Shown here: piece by piece, positions 45,600 through 54,132 of the stretch
How positions within the stretch are numbered: position 1 is the first letter of the stretch
How the letters are laid out: each line of letters begins with the position of its first letter
NCBI GenBank assembly: GCA_024636975.1
Contig: JAGXGA010000027.1
Span: 350,699-414,698, forward strand
From: Mariniphaga sp.
Lineage (GTDB): Bacteria; Bacteroidota; Bacteroidia; Bacteroidales; Prolixibacteraceae
Reading direction: 5' to 3'
Length of the DNA: 64,000 nt
Made by a program: the position numbers and the translations under genes
The notes under the pieces: model-generated
What the model saw: only the letters and a program-made list of their open reading frames with translations
Databases searched by the model: none
Told to the model about the DNA's origin: nothing

Positions 45600-46115
45600 A
45601 TGAGAAATTTAATGAAACCACTTGTGCTTCTGTTCTTCGCTGTTGCAGCAGTTTCGGCAAGCGCGCAAAATCAAAAATTCGGACATATCGATCTACAGGC
45701 ACTGGTGCAGATCATGCCCGAAAGAACAGCTGCCGAAACTCAGTATAATGCATTCCAGGCCGACCTCGAAGAAGTATTTGGCGAAATGCAGCAGAATTAC
45801 CAGCAAAAACTTGCTGAACTTGAGAAACTGGGTGAGGAAACTTCAGAGGTGAAAAGAAACGCAAAAATTTCTGAATTGCAGGAACTTCAGCAGAGGGTAC
45901 AGAATTACCAGATGACTGCCCAGCAACAAATGCAGCAGAAACAGGCCGAATTACTGGAACCTGTATTTGATATGGCAGAACAGGCTATTGAAGAAGTAGC
46001 AAAAGAACAGGGTTTGCTTTATGTATTCGATACCGGAACACGAGTAGTATTATACAAATCGAATCAAAGCGTTGATATTTTGCCAATGGTTAAAAAGAAG
46101 CTGAATATTCAGTAG
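45600..46115 (+). CDS. OmpH/Skp-family periplasmic chaperone (second copy)
   Basis: 171 residues from the ATG at 45600. Signal peptide ends ASAQ. KFGHIDLQALVQIMPERTAAE, a Gln/Glu-rich coiled coil (MQQNYQQKLAELEKLGEE; QQRVQNYQMTAQQQMQQKQ) and the closing strand LLYVFDTGTRVVLYK. Similar in layout to the first copy but clearly diverged, so the pair may handle different clients. A strong terminator closes the cluster 27 bases later. Confidence 0.93.
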   Translation: MRNLMKPLVLLFFAVAAVSASAQNQKFGHIDLQALVQIMPERTAAETQYNAFQADLEEVFGEMQQNYQQKLAELEKLGEETSEVKRNAKISELQELQQRVQNYQMTAQQQMQQKQAELLEPVFDMAEQAIEEVAKEQGLLYVFDTGTRVVLYKSNQSVDILPMVKKKLNIQ

Positions 46116-46141
46116 AAACTACCAACCCAAAAGATAGTATG

Positions 46142-46170
46142 AGCCGTCTCCTTTAAGAGACGGCTTTTTT
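46142..46170 (+). terminator. Rho-independent terminator of the porG-ompH cluster
   Basis: Perfect 9-bp stem AGCCGTCTC/GAGACGGCT (46142-46150 with 46157-46165), 6-base loop, six T in a row. Confidence 0.92.
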
Positions 46171-46397
46171 CGTGTTTTAACCCTGCGGAATTTTTATTTC
46201 CAATCAGTTTACTTTACTATATTGCTTCATCCGGGTATTGACAATTTCCTTGGGCAATACTTATTATCTTTTATCCCCTATAAGCCAAATTTAATTTCTC
46301 AATTACTTTAAATCATTAATTTTAATTGGATATGTTATCACTTAAATAGTATTGTATATTGCCACCTAACTATTATTTGGGTTGGTTCTTCGCCTGA

Positions 46398-46500
46398 CCA
46401 AACTCAATATAAACTCAATATTAATTCAACGTAAATTCAATTAATATCGAATAAACATTGAGTTAATACTGAGTTTGTATTGAGTTAACATTGAGTTTAC
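46398..46500. repeat. Inverted array of 11-bp units (4 + 15-bp centre + 4), TAAACTCAAT type
   Basis: Four direct 11-bp units on the left (46398-46441: CCAAACTCAAT, ATAAACTCAAT, ATTAATTCAAC, GTAAATTCAAT), a 15-bp centre (46442-46456), then four units in reverse orientation (46457-46500: ATTGAGTTAAT, ACTGAGTTTGT, ATTGAGTTAAC, ATTGAGTTTAC). Consensus NTAAACTCAAT. Arms are complementary at 32 of 44 positions by hand count. Compared in phase with the array at 9317-9434, both share a TAAAYTCR core in an 11-bp repeat with a central polarity switch. Confidence 0.8.
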
Positions 46501-46662
46501 TCCGGACCAGGTTACAACATGGACACTGGCACAGCAGCCTTAATAGAGTAAATCAATGAGGTAAATCTATAATATCTTTCCCAAAGACTGTTTTTTTGAG
46601 CGAAACAGTGATTGTATCACAGAAAAACTTCTTTTTTTAATTTCAAAAATGGATTTGTTTGG

Positions 46663-46694
46663 TTTGGTCGTGAATTCAGATTATTTTAGTGTTG
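46663..46694 (+). promoter_or_regulatory. Candidate promoter for the glycogen synthase gene
   Basis: TTTG (46663-46666) and TAGTGTTG (46687-46694), one mismatch to TAnnTTTG, with 20 bases between. The ATG is 21 bases downstream. Confidence 0.4.
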
Positions 46695-46715
46695 TAAAAT
46701 GCAAACCAAAAATTT

Positions 46716-48554
46716 ATGAATTCAGCAATACGGGCAGATAAGCCACCTGAAGCAGAAATACCTTCCAATACGTTATTATTTGAGATAGCGTGGGAGGTAT
46801 GCAACCAGGTAGGAGGAATATATACCGTTATCCGTTCAAAAGTACCCACGGTGATAGAACAGTGGGGCAGTGAGAACTATTTTCTGATCGGACCTTATTT
46901 TGAGGAACAGGCAGCAGCCCATTTTGAACCTGCCACTGATTACAATTCAAATATAGGGAAGGCGGTGTTAAAGATGCAGGAACGTGGTTTTAATGTACAC
47001 TACGGGCAATGGATCGTATCAGGGCGTCCGCAGGTTATTTTATTTGATCCTTATTCAGTGTACGATAAGCTTCCCGAAATTAAGCATTATTTGTTTCAGG
47101 ACTATCACATTTCCCTGCCTGGTAAGGATGAACTGATTGATAAAGTAGTTGCTTTTGGTTTCCAGGTTAAAGAGTTTTTAAGTTATTTATGTACTTCCGG
47201 CTTTTGCAACAAAGGGGTTATTGCACATTTTCATGAGTGGATGGCTGGTTTGCCGATTCCGGGGCTCAGGAAGGAGAACCTTGATATAAAAATTGTATTT
47301 ACAACCCATGCTACATTGTTGGGGCGTTATCTGGCAATGAACGATACCCGGTTTTATGAGCACCTTGCTTTTTACAACTGGGAAACTGAGGCTATACGAT
47401 TTAATGTAAAACCCATTGTTGACATCGAACGTGCTTCGGCACATGGCGCTCATGTGTTTACAACAGTAAGCGAACTTACCGGGAGAGAATGTACGCACCT
47501 CTTAGGCCGTTCTCCAGACATGATTTTACCCAACGGGCTAAACATTCAGCGTTTCGAAGCACTTCACCATGTTCAGAATCAGCATCTGCAGTTTAAGGAA
47601 AAGATTCATGATTTTGTTATGGGCCATTTTTTTCAGAGCTACTCATTCGATTTGGATAACACCATTTATTTCTTTACCTCGGGAAGATATGAGTACCATA
47701 ACAAAGGATATGATTTAACGCTTGAGGCCCTGGCACGCCTTAACTGGAGGATGCAGCAGGCAAATTCAAATAAGACAGTGGTGGCATTCTTTATTACTAA
47801 AAAGCCATTCTATACATTTAATCCCGAAGTGTTGCATTCAAAAGCACTTATTGAAGATATCAGCAGGGTTTGCGAAGAAATTAAAGAGCAGGTTGGGAAA
47901 AGGCTGTATACAGCAATTACATCCGAAAACGGACGTTATGAATTCCCCGATCTGAGGGAAATGGTTGACGATTACCTTCGCCTGAAACTTCGTCGGAATG
48001 TGCAGGGCTGGAAGACGAAACATTTGCCTAAGGTAGTTACCCATACTATTGTGGATGATGGAAAGGATGAAATCCTGGCGTTTTTACGCATGGCAAACCT
48101 TGTGAACAACAGGCACGATAAGGTGAAGATTGTTTATCATCCGGATTTTATTTCAACATCAAATCCGTTGTTCAAAATGGATTATCCCCAGTTTGTCCGG
48201 GGATGCCACCTGGGGATTTTTCCAAGCATGTATGAACCCTGGGGATATACTCCGCTTGAATGCCTGGCCAGCGGGCTGCCTTCAATAACAAGTAACCTGG
48301 CCGGGTTTGGCGATTATGTATCGAGGAATGTTCATGATCATGAAAAGGTCGGATTGTATATCATTGATCGGAAAACCAAGGATTTTAACCGTGCTGCCGA
48401 TGAAATGGCCAATATAATGATGGAGGTTGTAGAGCTTTCACGCCGCGAACGGATTGCTCTCAGGTACAAGTGCGAAGAAGCATCACTTCATTTCGACTGG
48501 TCGAACCTCGGGAAATATTACAATAAAGCATATAATGTGGCGGTAACACGGTAA
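46716..48554 (+). CDS. Glycogen synthase, GT3 (eukaryotic-type) family
   Basis: 612 residues. Extends alpha-1,4-glucan from a nucleotide sugar. The opening LLFEIAWEVCNQVGGIYTVIRSK is the GT3 hallmark, unlike the GT5 bacterial GlgA. FHEWMAGLPIPG, TTHATLLGRYLA, LPNGLNIQRFEALH, FTSGRYEYHNKGYDLTLEALA and GIFPSMYEPWGYTPLECLASGLPSI (with the E..G..PLE motif) follow. Slightly longer than many bacterial members. Such GT3 enzymes occur in Bacteroidota. It lies between an 11-bp array and murI, and breaks the usual ompH-murI adjacency. Confidence 0.92.
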   Translation: MNSAIRADKPPEAEIPSNTLLFEIAWEVCNQVGGIYTVIRSKVPTVIEQWGSENYFLIGPYFEEQAAAHFEPATDYNSNIGKAVLKMQERGFNVHYGQWIVSGRPQVILFDPYSVYDKLPEIKHYLFQDYHISLPGKDELIDKVVAFGFQVKEFLSYLCTSGFCNKGVIAHFHEWMAGLPIPGLRKENLDIKIVFTTHATLLGRYLAMNDTRFYEHLAFYNWETEAIRFNVKPIVDIERASAHGAHVFTTVSELTGRECTHLLGRSPDMILPNGLNIQRFEALHHVQNQHLQFKEKIHDFVMGHFFQSYSFDLDNTIYFFTSGRYEYHNKGYDLTLEALARLNWRMQQANSNKTVVAFFITKKPFYTFNPEVLHSKALIEDISRVCEEIKEQVGKRLYTAITSENGRYEFPDLREMVDDYLRLKLRRNVQGWKTKHLPKVVTHTIVDDGKDEILAFLRMANLVNNRHDKVKIVYHPDFISTSNPLFKMDYPQFVRGCHLGIFPSMYEPWGYTPLECLASGLPSITSNLAGFGDYVSRNVHDHEKVGLYIIDRKTKDFNRAADEMANIMMEVVELSRRERIALRYKCEEASLHFDWSNLGKYYNKAYNVAVTR

Positions 48555-48564
48555 TATAGAAAAT

Positions 48565-49392
48565 ATGACAGGTTCTCCGATTGGTGTTTTTGATTCGGGT
48601 TATGGAGGTTTAACCGTTTTGAAAGAGCTGGTAAAACACCTTCCTGAGTATGATTTTCTTTATCTGGGTGATAATGCCCGTACACCTTATGGCACCCGGT
48701 CGTTCAGAGTGGTATATGAATATACTTTACAGGCTGTTAAGTATCTTTTTGCTCAAAATTGCCCTTTAATTATTATAGCCTGCAATACGGCTTCGGCCAA
48801 AGCATTGCGGAATATTCAGCAACTTGATTTACCGGGCCTCGCTCCCGACCGGCGGGTATTGGGGGTTATCAGGCCCAGTGTTGAGAAAGTTGCTGAAATA
48901 ACCCGGAACGGCAGGGTAGGGGTGTTGGGAACTCCCGGAACCGTACTTTCCGAATCGTATCCTATTGAACTTCAGAAGTGGGCAGGAGGTACAGTAAAAT
49001 CAACGGTGCAGGAGGCCTGTCCGCTTTGGGTCCCGTTGGTTGAAAATAATGAAATTGAAAACGAAGGAGCAGCATATTTTGTAAAAAAGAACATTCAGAA
49101 TATTTTTCTGAAAGATAAAGACCTGGATACTTTGATTCTTGGGTGTACCCATTATCCATTGCTGATAGAACAAATTACCCGGTATGTTCCCAGTCACGTT
49201 CAGATTCTTGAACAGGGAAAGATTGTGGCAGAGAAACTGATTGATTACTTACAACGCCATCCAGGGATGGATACCAGGATATCCAAAACCGGAAAGCTAA
49301 GGTTTCAGACAACCGAATCGGCCGATAATTTTAATGATAAAGCAACGTTGTTCCTGGGTCAACCGGTATCGTCGGAAACAATCCATTTTTAG
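48565..49392 (+). CDS. murI: Glutamate racemase
   Basis: 275 residues. Makes D-glutamate for peptidoglycan. The two catalytic cysteines are C73 (ACNTASA) and C194 (GCTHYP). GVFDSGYGGLTVLKEL, the N-terminal Asp-Ser motif, and YLGDNARTPYG are typical. It starts 10 bases after the glycogen synthase gene, so it is likely co-transcribed with it. Confidence 0.96.
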   Translation: MTGSPIGVFDSGYGGLTVLKELVKHLPEYDFLYLGDNARTPYGTRSFRVVYEYTLQAVKYLFAQNCPLIIIACNTASAKALRNIQQLDLPGLAPDRRVLGVIRPSVEKVAEITRNGRVGVLGTPGTVLSESYPIELQKWAGGTVKSTVQEACPLWVPLVENNEIENEGAAYFVKKNIQNIFLKDKDLDTLILGCTHYPLLIEQITRYVPSHVQILEQGKIVAEKLIDYLQRHPGMDTRISKTGKLRFQTTESADNFNDKATLFLGQPVSSETIHF

Positions 49393-49410
49393 CGAATAGT
49401 TACAGTGTTG

Positions 49411-50499
49411 TCAGGCAAGTAGTTCTCTTACCACACGCTTCATTTCGTCGTATTGCTCCTCAATACTTAAAAGCAGTTTATACTGCGCATGAGTTCGCAC
49501 AAGATTATGATTATCTGATTTTACTTTATAATAGTTATCCCCATCAATATAATCCATCAGGAAGCGAAGCACCTGTTCATAGGTAATGTACCGGGCTGAA
49601 AAAGGCAGGTATTCGAGCTCCATTTCGGTAAGGAATGCGCTTGCTTCTTCCAGGTAACCTTTTGTAAAAGCCTTAAATATTCGCATATCCATCGAAACAT
49701 TATCAAGGTCGGTGTCATCCTCTTTGCCTGTGTTGGTATAAAAGCGGATGGCATCGCCAAAATCGTTAAGCACGGTACTGCTGAGCACGGTATCCAAATC
49801 AATTACACACAAAACTTCCCCGTTTTTATCGAACAGGATGTTATTGATTTTAGTATCGTTATGGCTGATCCGGGTAGGAATGGTACCTTCTTCCACCAGC
49901 TTCCAGAAGTCTGTCATTTCCTGACGTCGGCTTTCTATCCAGCTTATTTCCCGGGCAACCGATGCTTTCCGTCCTTTAGGGTCTTTGCCAAGAGTAGCAT
50001 CCCACTGCTCAAAACGGATACGGATATTATGAAATCCGGGCAGGATATCGGTAAGATGTTCATTTAAATCGGCAACAAGCGACTGGAATTTTCCAATGCC
50101 TTTCCCTCCTGCATATGCAAGTTCAGGTGTGGGGGCCGATTCATAGGCAATAGTGTCCTCAATAAATAAACTAACTGCCCAGAATTCGTTTTCTTCATCT
50201 TCGTAGTACAACTTTCCGTCGTTGGTGCGGATAACGGTCATGGCCTCACGCATCGGATCACCCCCTGCTTTCGATACTTTCTGCTTAATATGGCTGCAAA
50301 CTTTTTCGATGTTATCCATCATGGCCGGAACCGGTGAAAAAACCCGTTTGTTTTTTCGCTGAAGTATATAGCGGGGAGTACTTTCCTGCATTTCTACAAT
50401 GAAGGTGTCGTTAATGAACCCTTCACCCAAAGGGGCGACATTTTTCAATGTTCCTTCCAGCCTGAATTTACCGGCAATTTCCTTTAAATTTGCTTTCAT
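49411..50499 (-). CDS. NahK-like N-acetylhexosamine 1-kinase (aminoglycoside phosphotransferase fold)
   Basis: 362 residues from the ATG at 50499; the longer frame upstream is not needed. The best recalled relative is NahK of bifidobacteria, an anomeric kinase for GlcNAc/GalNAc, with matching segments APLGEGFINDTFIVE, TPRYILQRKNKRVF, ISHNDTKINNILFD (catalytic Asp), VIDLDTVLSSTVLNDFGD (metal-binding DxD) and SDNHNLVRTHAQYKLL. It would make HexNAc-1-phosphate. Directly upstream on the same strand is a nucleotidyltransferase that could turn this into UDP-HexNAc. Sugar identity is inferred. Confidence 0.85.
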   Translation of the reverse strand: MKANLKEIAGKFRLEGTLKNVAPLGEGFINDTFIVEMQESTPRYILQRKNKRVFSPVPAMMDNIEKVCSHIKQKVSKAGGDPMREAMTVIRTNDGKLYYEDEENEFWAVSLFIEDTIAYESAPTPELAYAGGKGIGKFQSLVADLNEHLTDILPGFHNIRIRFEQWDATLGKDPKGRKASVAREISWIESRRQEMTDFWKLVEEGTIPTRISHNDTKINNILFDKNGEVLCVIDLDTVLSSTVLNDFGDAIRFYTNTGKEDDTDLDNVSMDMRIFKAFTKGYLEEASAFLTEMELEYLPFSARYITYEQVLRFLMDYIDGDNYYKVKSDNHNLVRTHAQYKLLLSIEEQYDEMKRVVRELLA

Positions 50500-50520
50500 A
50501 TTATTATAATTGTTTACTTT

Positions 50521-50528
50521 CAAAGGTA
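50521..50528 (-). promoter_or_regulatory. Bacteroidota -7 promoter element for the NahK-like kinase
   Basis: CAAAGGTA on the plus strand is TACCTTTG on the minus strand, 21 bases upstream of the ATG at 50499. A short inverted repeat CTGTC-AC-GACAG lies beyond it at about 50540-50551. Confidence 0.45.
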
Positions 50529-50624
50529 TAATATGCCTGCCTGTCACGACAGACAGGGAATTCGCATGAAAGTTGTATTAATCACCAGTTGGTGGGCCTT
50601 ATTGTTCATGCTCATTTCATATTA

Positions 50625-51524
50625 TTAAAATAGTTTTTCAGGATACTGGCCCTCTTTAATTAATTTACTTAATCTGCCAATAACAATTGGTTTATCTTCT
50701 TTATACGTGACTCCAAACCAGGGTGAATCAGCCTTTAATACTTTTACGTTAGCCTGCCCGTCTTTTATCATATCGAACACTACCGATGGAATATATATTT
50801 CCGACTTGGGTTCATGAATACGCGCTTTTAGAAATTCGGAAAATTTCTTTTCAAGTACTGGAAATACCGATGGCTGAAACCCCCAGATATTCATTGAAGC
50901 GCTTTCACTACCGGTAAGTTCCATTTCACTGCCATCAGGCTCGATCGATATAATTTTACTATCTCTTTTTAATATTTTGGTAGTCTCTACAATTTTCTGC
51001 AGCAGGCCGTTTTCGTCAACTTCGCAAAGTCCACGGGATACGGAGCCATAATCGGAGAGGGTATTGCTTAATTTGTACCCCACCATGGAATATTCATCGG
51101 GTTTACCGGACCGGGTCAGAAATTCAGCCATCGTTTTGTATGCATTAAACCCATAGAAATCGTCGGCATTTAATGCACAGAAAGGTTCATTAACAACATC
51201 GCGCGCAACAAGTATGGCATGGGCGGTACCCCAGGGTTTTTCACGTCCTTCAGGAAGTGTGAATCCTTCAGGTAGATTATCGAGTTCCTGGTACACATAC
51301 TCAACTTTTATTTTACCTTTTAGTTTTGGGTCAAATTTTTCCCTGAATGCTTCGGCAAAGCTTTCCCGTATAACAAAAACTACCTTCCCGAATCCAGTCC
51401 GTATGGCATCAAATATAGAATAATCGATAATTGCTTCTCCGTTTGGTCCAACAGGTTCAACCTGTTTGAGCCCCCCAAACCGGCTACCCATTCCTGCAGC
51501 CAGAATTAGCAAAGTTGGTTTCAT
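50625..51524 (-). CDS. Sugar-phosphate nucleotidyltransferase
   Basis: 299 residues of the nucleotidyl-transferase fold. Signature LLILAAGMGSRFGGLKQVEP (residues ~4-23) with the G-x-G-x-R-x-G-x-x-K nucleotide loop; CALNADDFYGFNAY carries the metal-binding Asp residues. There is no left-handed beta-helix, so no acetyltransferase domain. With the adjacent NahK-like kinase it could complete HexNAc-1-phosphate to UDP-HexNAc (salvage of amino sugars from peptidoglycan or glycans). Substrate is inference. Precedes the kinase on the minus strand with a 125-base gap. Confidence 0.85.
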   Translation of the reverse strand: MKPTLLILAAGMGSRFGGLKQVEPVGPNGEAIIDYSIFDAIRTGFGKVVFVIRESFAEAFREKFDPKLKGKIKVEYVYQELDNLPEGFTLPEGREKPWGTAHAILVARDVVNEPFCALNADDFYGFNAYKTMAEFLTRSGKPDEYSMVGYKLSNTLSDYGSVSRGLCEVDENGLLQKIVETTKILKRDSKIISIEPDGSEMELTGSESASMNIWGFQPSVFPVLEKKFSEFLKARIHEPKSEIYIPSVVFDMIKDGQANVKVLKADSPWFGVTYKEDKPIVIGRLSKLIKEGQYPEKLF

Positions 51525-51582
51525 AGTATCTTTTTAAGAATATAAAAGTAGGATTTTTATTTGTTGTAACTTCATTTACAAA

Positions 51583-52095
51583 TTATTTGTACCATCCGGC
51601 ATATGTGCTGTACGATGAAGCAATACGCGTAATTTCGTTATCCAGAAGCTCGGGACTTATTGCTTTTATTTTTCGGGCGGGTATGCCGCCATATACACTT
51701 CCACTTTCCACAATTGTTCCTTTGGTAACAACCGAACCTGCTGCAATGATGGAATTGCTTTCAACAACGGCATCATCCAAAACTACAGCGTTCATGCCAA
51801 CCATTACATTGTCGTGCAGCGTACAGCCGTGAACAATTGCACCATGAGCAATAGTGACATTGCTGCCAATTCGTGTCGGTGATTTTTTATAAGTGGCATG
51901 TATAACAGCATTGTCCTGGATATTGGTGTTGTTGCCGATTTTTATTGAATGCACATCCCCGCGAATGACCGCATTGAACCAAACGCTGCAATTTTCCCCC
52001 ATTTCCACGTCGCCAATCAGGGTGGCTGTTTCAGCCAGATAGCAATTTTCTCCCAGTATTGGTGTTTTATTATTAAGTGTTTTGATGAGTGCCAT
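51583..52095 (-). CDS. Gamma-class carbonic anhydrase-like protein (left-handed beta-helix)
   Basis: 170 residues made of hexapeptide repeats (GENCYLAETATLIGDVEM, VWFNAVIRGDVHSIKIG, NIQDNAVIHATYKK). The zinc His set is visible in IAHGAIVHGCTLHDNVMVGMNAVV (His at ~81, 86 and 91), as in CamH/PaaY-type gamma-CAs. The C-terminal helix (ELLDNEITRIASSYS) is present. Carbonic anhydrase activity or an acyl-CoA-related role is possible. Divergent from the korA operon, sharing a 196-base region. Confidence 0.9.
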   Translation of the reverse strand: MALIKTLNNKTPILGENCYLAETATLIGDVEMGENCSVWFNAVIRGDVHSIKIGNNTNIQDNAVIHATYKKSPTRIGSNVTIAHGAIVHGCTLHDNVMVGMNAVVLDDAVVESNSIIAAGSVVTKGTIVESGSVYGGIPARKIKAISPELLDNEITRIASSYSTYAGWYK

Positions 52096-52119
52096 TAACT
52101 ATAAAATTTAAATTGATTC

Positions 52120-52127
52120 CAAATATA
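52120..52127 (-). promoter_or_regulatory. Bacteroidota -7 promoter element for the gamma-CA gene
   Basis: CAAATATA on the plus strand is TATATTTG on the minus strand, 24 bases upstream of the ATG at 52095. Confidence 0.45.
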
Positions 52128-52179
52128 TTAAAACCTTTAAATATTTGGATAGGTCCTTACTTACTTGTTAAATAATGGT

Positions 52180-52187
52180 TATTTTTG
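52180..52187 (+). promoter_or_regulatory. Bacteroidota -7 promoter element for korAB
   Basis: TATTTTTG matches TAnnTTTG, 104 bases upstream of the korA ATG, giving a moderately long leader. -33 is unclear. Confidence 0.45.
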
Positions 52188-52291
52188 CTTCTTTAAAAAA
52201 TAATTGAAATTGGTTTTGCAAATTTTAAATTGACAGTTAAAAAGATGATTTGCTTAGAACTTATAAGATTTAAACAAAAATATATAGCTAA

Positions 52292-54130
52292 ATGAATAAT
52301 GAAAGAGTGATAGAACTGGAAGAAGTTGCTATCCGGTTTTCAGGAGACTCAGGAGACGGAATGCAATTAACCGGCACCTTGTTTTCAGATGCCGCCGCAT
52401 TAATTGGGAATGATATTTCTACTTTTCCCGATTATCCCTCCGAAATCAGGGCTCCGCAAGGAACCGTAGGAGGTGTTTCCGGTTTTCAGGTTCAGTTCGG
52501 ACAAAAACAGGTGACTACTCCGGGTGATTATGCCCATGTTTTGATCGCGATGAATCCCGCCGCCATTAAAGCCAATGCCCGGTTTATGAATCCGGGAGGA
52601 ACTATAATCTACGACAGCGATTCGTTTACTGAAAAAAACCTTCAGAAAGCTGGTTATAAAACTGACGATCCGTTTAGCGAAAGTAACCTGAATGACTACA
52701 GGATTATTTCGGTGCCAATTTCCAGCCTTACGCGGGAGGGATTAAAAGATTTCGGGCTCGACAATAAAAGTATCCTCAGGAGTAAAAACATGTTTGCCCT
52801 GGGATTAATTTGCTGGATGTTTAACCGGCCGCTTGATTATATTGAGGAATTCATACGGTCGAAATTTGGAAAGAAACCTGTGGTTGCAGATTCCAACATT
52901 AAAGTGTTGCACGATGGCTACAATTATGGAATAAGTCTTCAGCACATGACTCCTTCCTATATAGTTCATCCGGCAGATATCACTCCGGGCACCTATCGAA
53001 ATGTTAACGGAAATTATGCCACTGCATGGGGGTTTATAGCTGCAGCAGAAAAAGCTGGTCTGGAGTTGTTTTTAGGGTCATATCCCATCACTCCGGCCAC
53101 CGATATTTTAACAGCTCTTTCCGAACGAAAGGACCTTGGGGTCAAAACATTCCAGGCAGAAGATGAAATTTCAGGAATTGCATCGGCTATTGGGGCGGCG
53201 TTTGCCGGCGACCTGGCCATAACAACCACATCGGGCCCGGGACTTGCACTTAAGTCGGAAGCCATAGGGCTTGCCGTGATGGCTGAACTGCCGCTTGTAA
53301 TTGTAAATGTTCAGCGTGGAGGTCCTTCCACAGGGCTGCCTACAAAAACTGAACAGTCGGATTTAATGCAGGCCCTATACGGACGTAATGGTGAGAGCCC
53401 TGTTGTGGTTATAGCCGCCGGAACTCCTTCCGATTGCTTTTACTATGCCTATAAAGCTGCAAAAATTGCCCTTGAACGCATGGTACCGGTTATCCTTTTA
53501 ACCGATGGATTTTTGGGTAACGGCAGCGAACCGTTCCGGATTCCTAAACTTTCCGATTTGCCTGATATTACACCCCGGTTCGCAAAAGATGCAGCCTCAT
53601 TCAAAGCCTATGAGCGGGATGAAAATGTGCTTGCCCGTCAGTGGGCCTTTCCGGGTATGGCTGGTTTTGAACACCGGATAGGCGGTCTTGAAAAGAATGA
53701 ACTGGGAACAGCGAGCCATGATCCGGAAAATCATGAGAAAAATACGTTTATACGAGAAGAAAAAGTGCAAAGGGTAGTCGATATGGTACCCGATCTTGAG
53801 GTTTGTGGTGATGAGGACGGAGAAGTGCTTGCTGTTGGATGGGGAGGTACTTACGGGCATATTATAAGTGCAGTAAGAGATTTGCGAAAAGAAGGAAAAG
53901 ATGTTAGCCTGGCACATTTTAATTACATTAAACCACTACCGAAAAATACGGCGGAAGTATTTTCAAGGTTTAAAAAGATAATTGTTTGCGAGTTGAATCG
54001 CGGCCAGTTTGCAAGCTATTTGCGGGATAAAATGCCGGGGTTTACATATCACCAATTAAATAAAGTAAAAGGATTGCCTTTTACTGTAGTTGAAATTAAA
54101 ATAGCCATCGAAAAACTTCTGGAGGAATAG
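52292..54130 (+). CDS. korA: 2-oxoglutarate:ferredoxin oxidoreductase alpha subunit (gamma-alpha fusion)
   Basis: 612 residues. The N-terminal ~200 residues are the gamma domain (VAIRFSGDSGDGMQLTG; FPDYPSEIRAPQGTVGGVSG). The pyrimidine-binding alpha domain follows (GNYATAWGFIAAAEKAGLEL; FQAEDEISGIASAIGAAFAG; TTTSGPGLALKSEAIGLA), and a C-terminal domain (VGWGGTYGHIISAVRDL). With KorB it oxidises a 2-oxo acid with CoA to acyl-CoA, CO2 and reduced ferredoxin. The arrangement (gamma fused before alpha, beta separate) is the KorAB type seen in Bacteroidota; 2-oxoglutarate is the usual substrate, though other 2-oxo acids are possible. Confidence 0.93.
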   Translation: MNNERVIELEEVAIRFSGDSGDGMQLTGTLFSDAAALIGNDISTFPDYPSEIRAPQGTVGGVSGFQVQFGQKQVTTPGDYAHVLIAMNPAAIKANARFMNPGGTIIYDSDSFTEKNLQKAGYKTDDPFSESNLNDYRIISVPISSLTREGLKDFGLDNKSILRSKNMFALGLICWMFNRPLDYIEEFIRSKFGKKPVVADSNIKVLHDGYNYGISLQHMTPSYIVHPADITPGTYRNVNGNYATAWGFIAAAEKAGLELFLGSYPITPATDILTALSERKDLGVKTFQAEDEISGIASAIGAAFAGDLAITTTSGPGLALKSEAIGLAVMAELPLVIVNVQRGGPSTGLPTKTEQSDLMQALYGRNGESPVVVIAAGTPSDCFYYAYKAAKIALERMVPVILLTDGFLGNGSEPFRIPKLSDLPDITPRFAKDAASFKAYERDENVLARQWAFPGMAGFEHRIGGLEKNELGTASHDPENHEKNTFIREEKVQRVVDMVPDLEVCGDEDGEVLAVGWGGTYGHIISAVRDLRKEGKDVSLAHFNYIKPLPKNTAEVFSRFKKIIVCELNRGQFASYLRDKMPGFTYHQLNKVKGLPFTVVEIKIAIEKLLEE

Positions 54131-54132
54131 AT

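Larger units (their letters stand above)
46116..46715. other. 600-bp intergenic region with terminator, inverted array and promoter
   Basis: Contains the ompH terminator (46142-46170), an AT-rich stretch without features (about 46171-46397), the inverted array of 11-bp units (46398-46500) and a candidate promoter (46663-46694). No convincing coding sequence. Confidence 0.85.

Noticed and set aside
46398..46500. Plain rho-independent terminator
   Set aside because: No T run at the end, arms are imperfect, and a strong terminator already lies upstream at 46142.
50500..50547. N-terminal extension of the NahK-like kinase
   Set aside because: It would overlap the -7 promoter element at 50521; the ATG at 50499 matches the family start.
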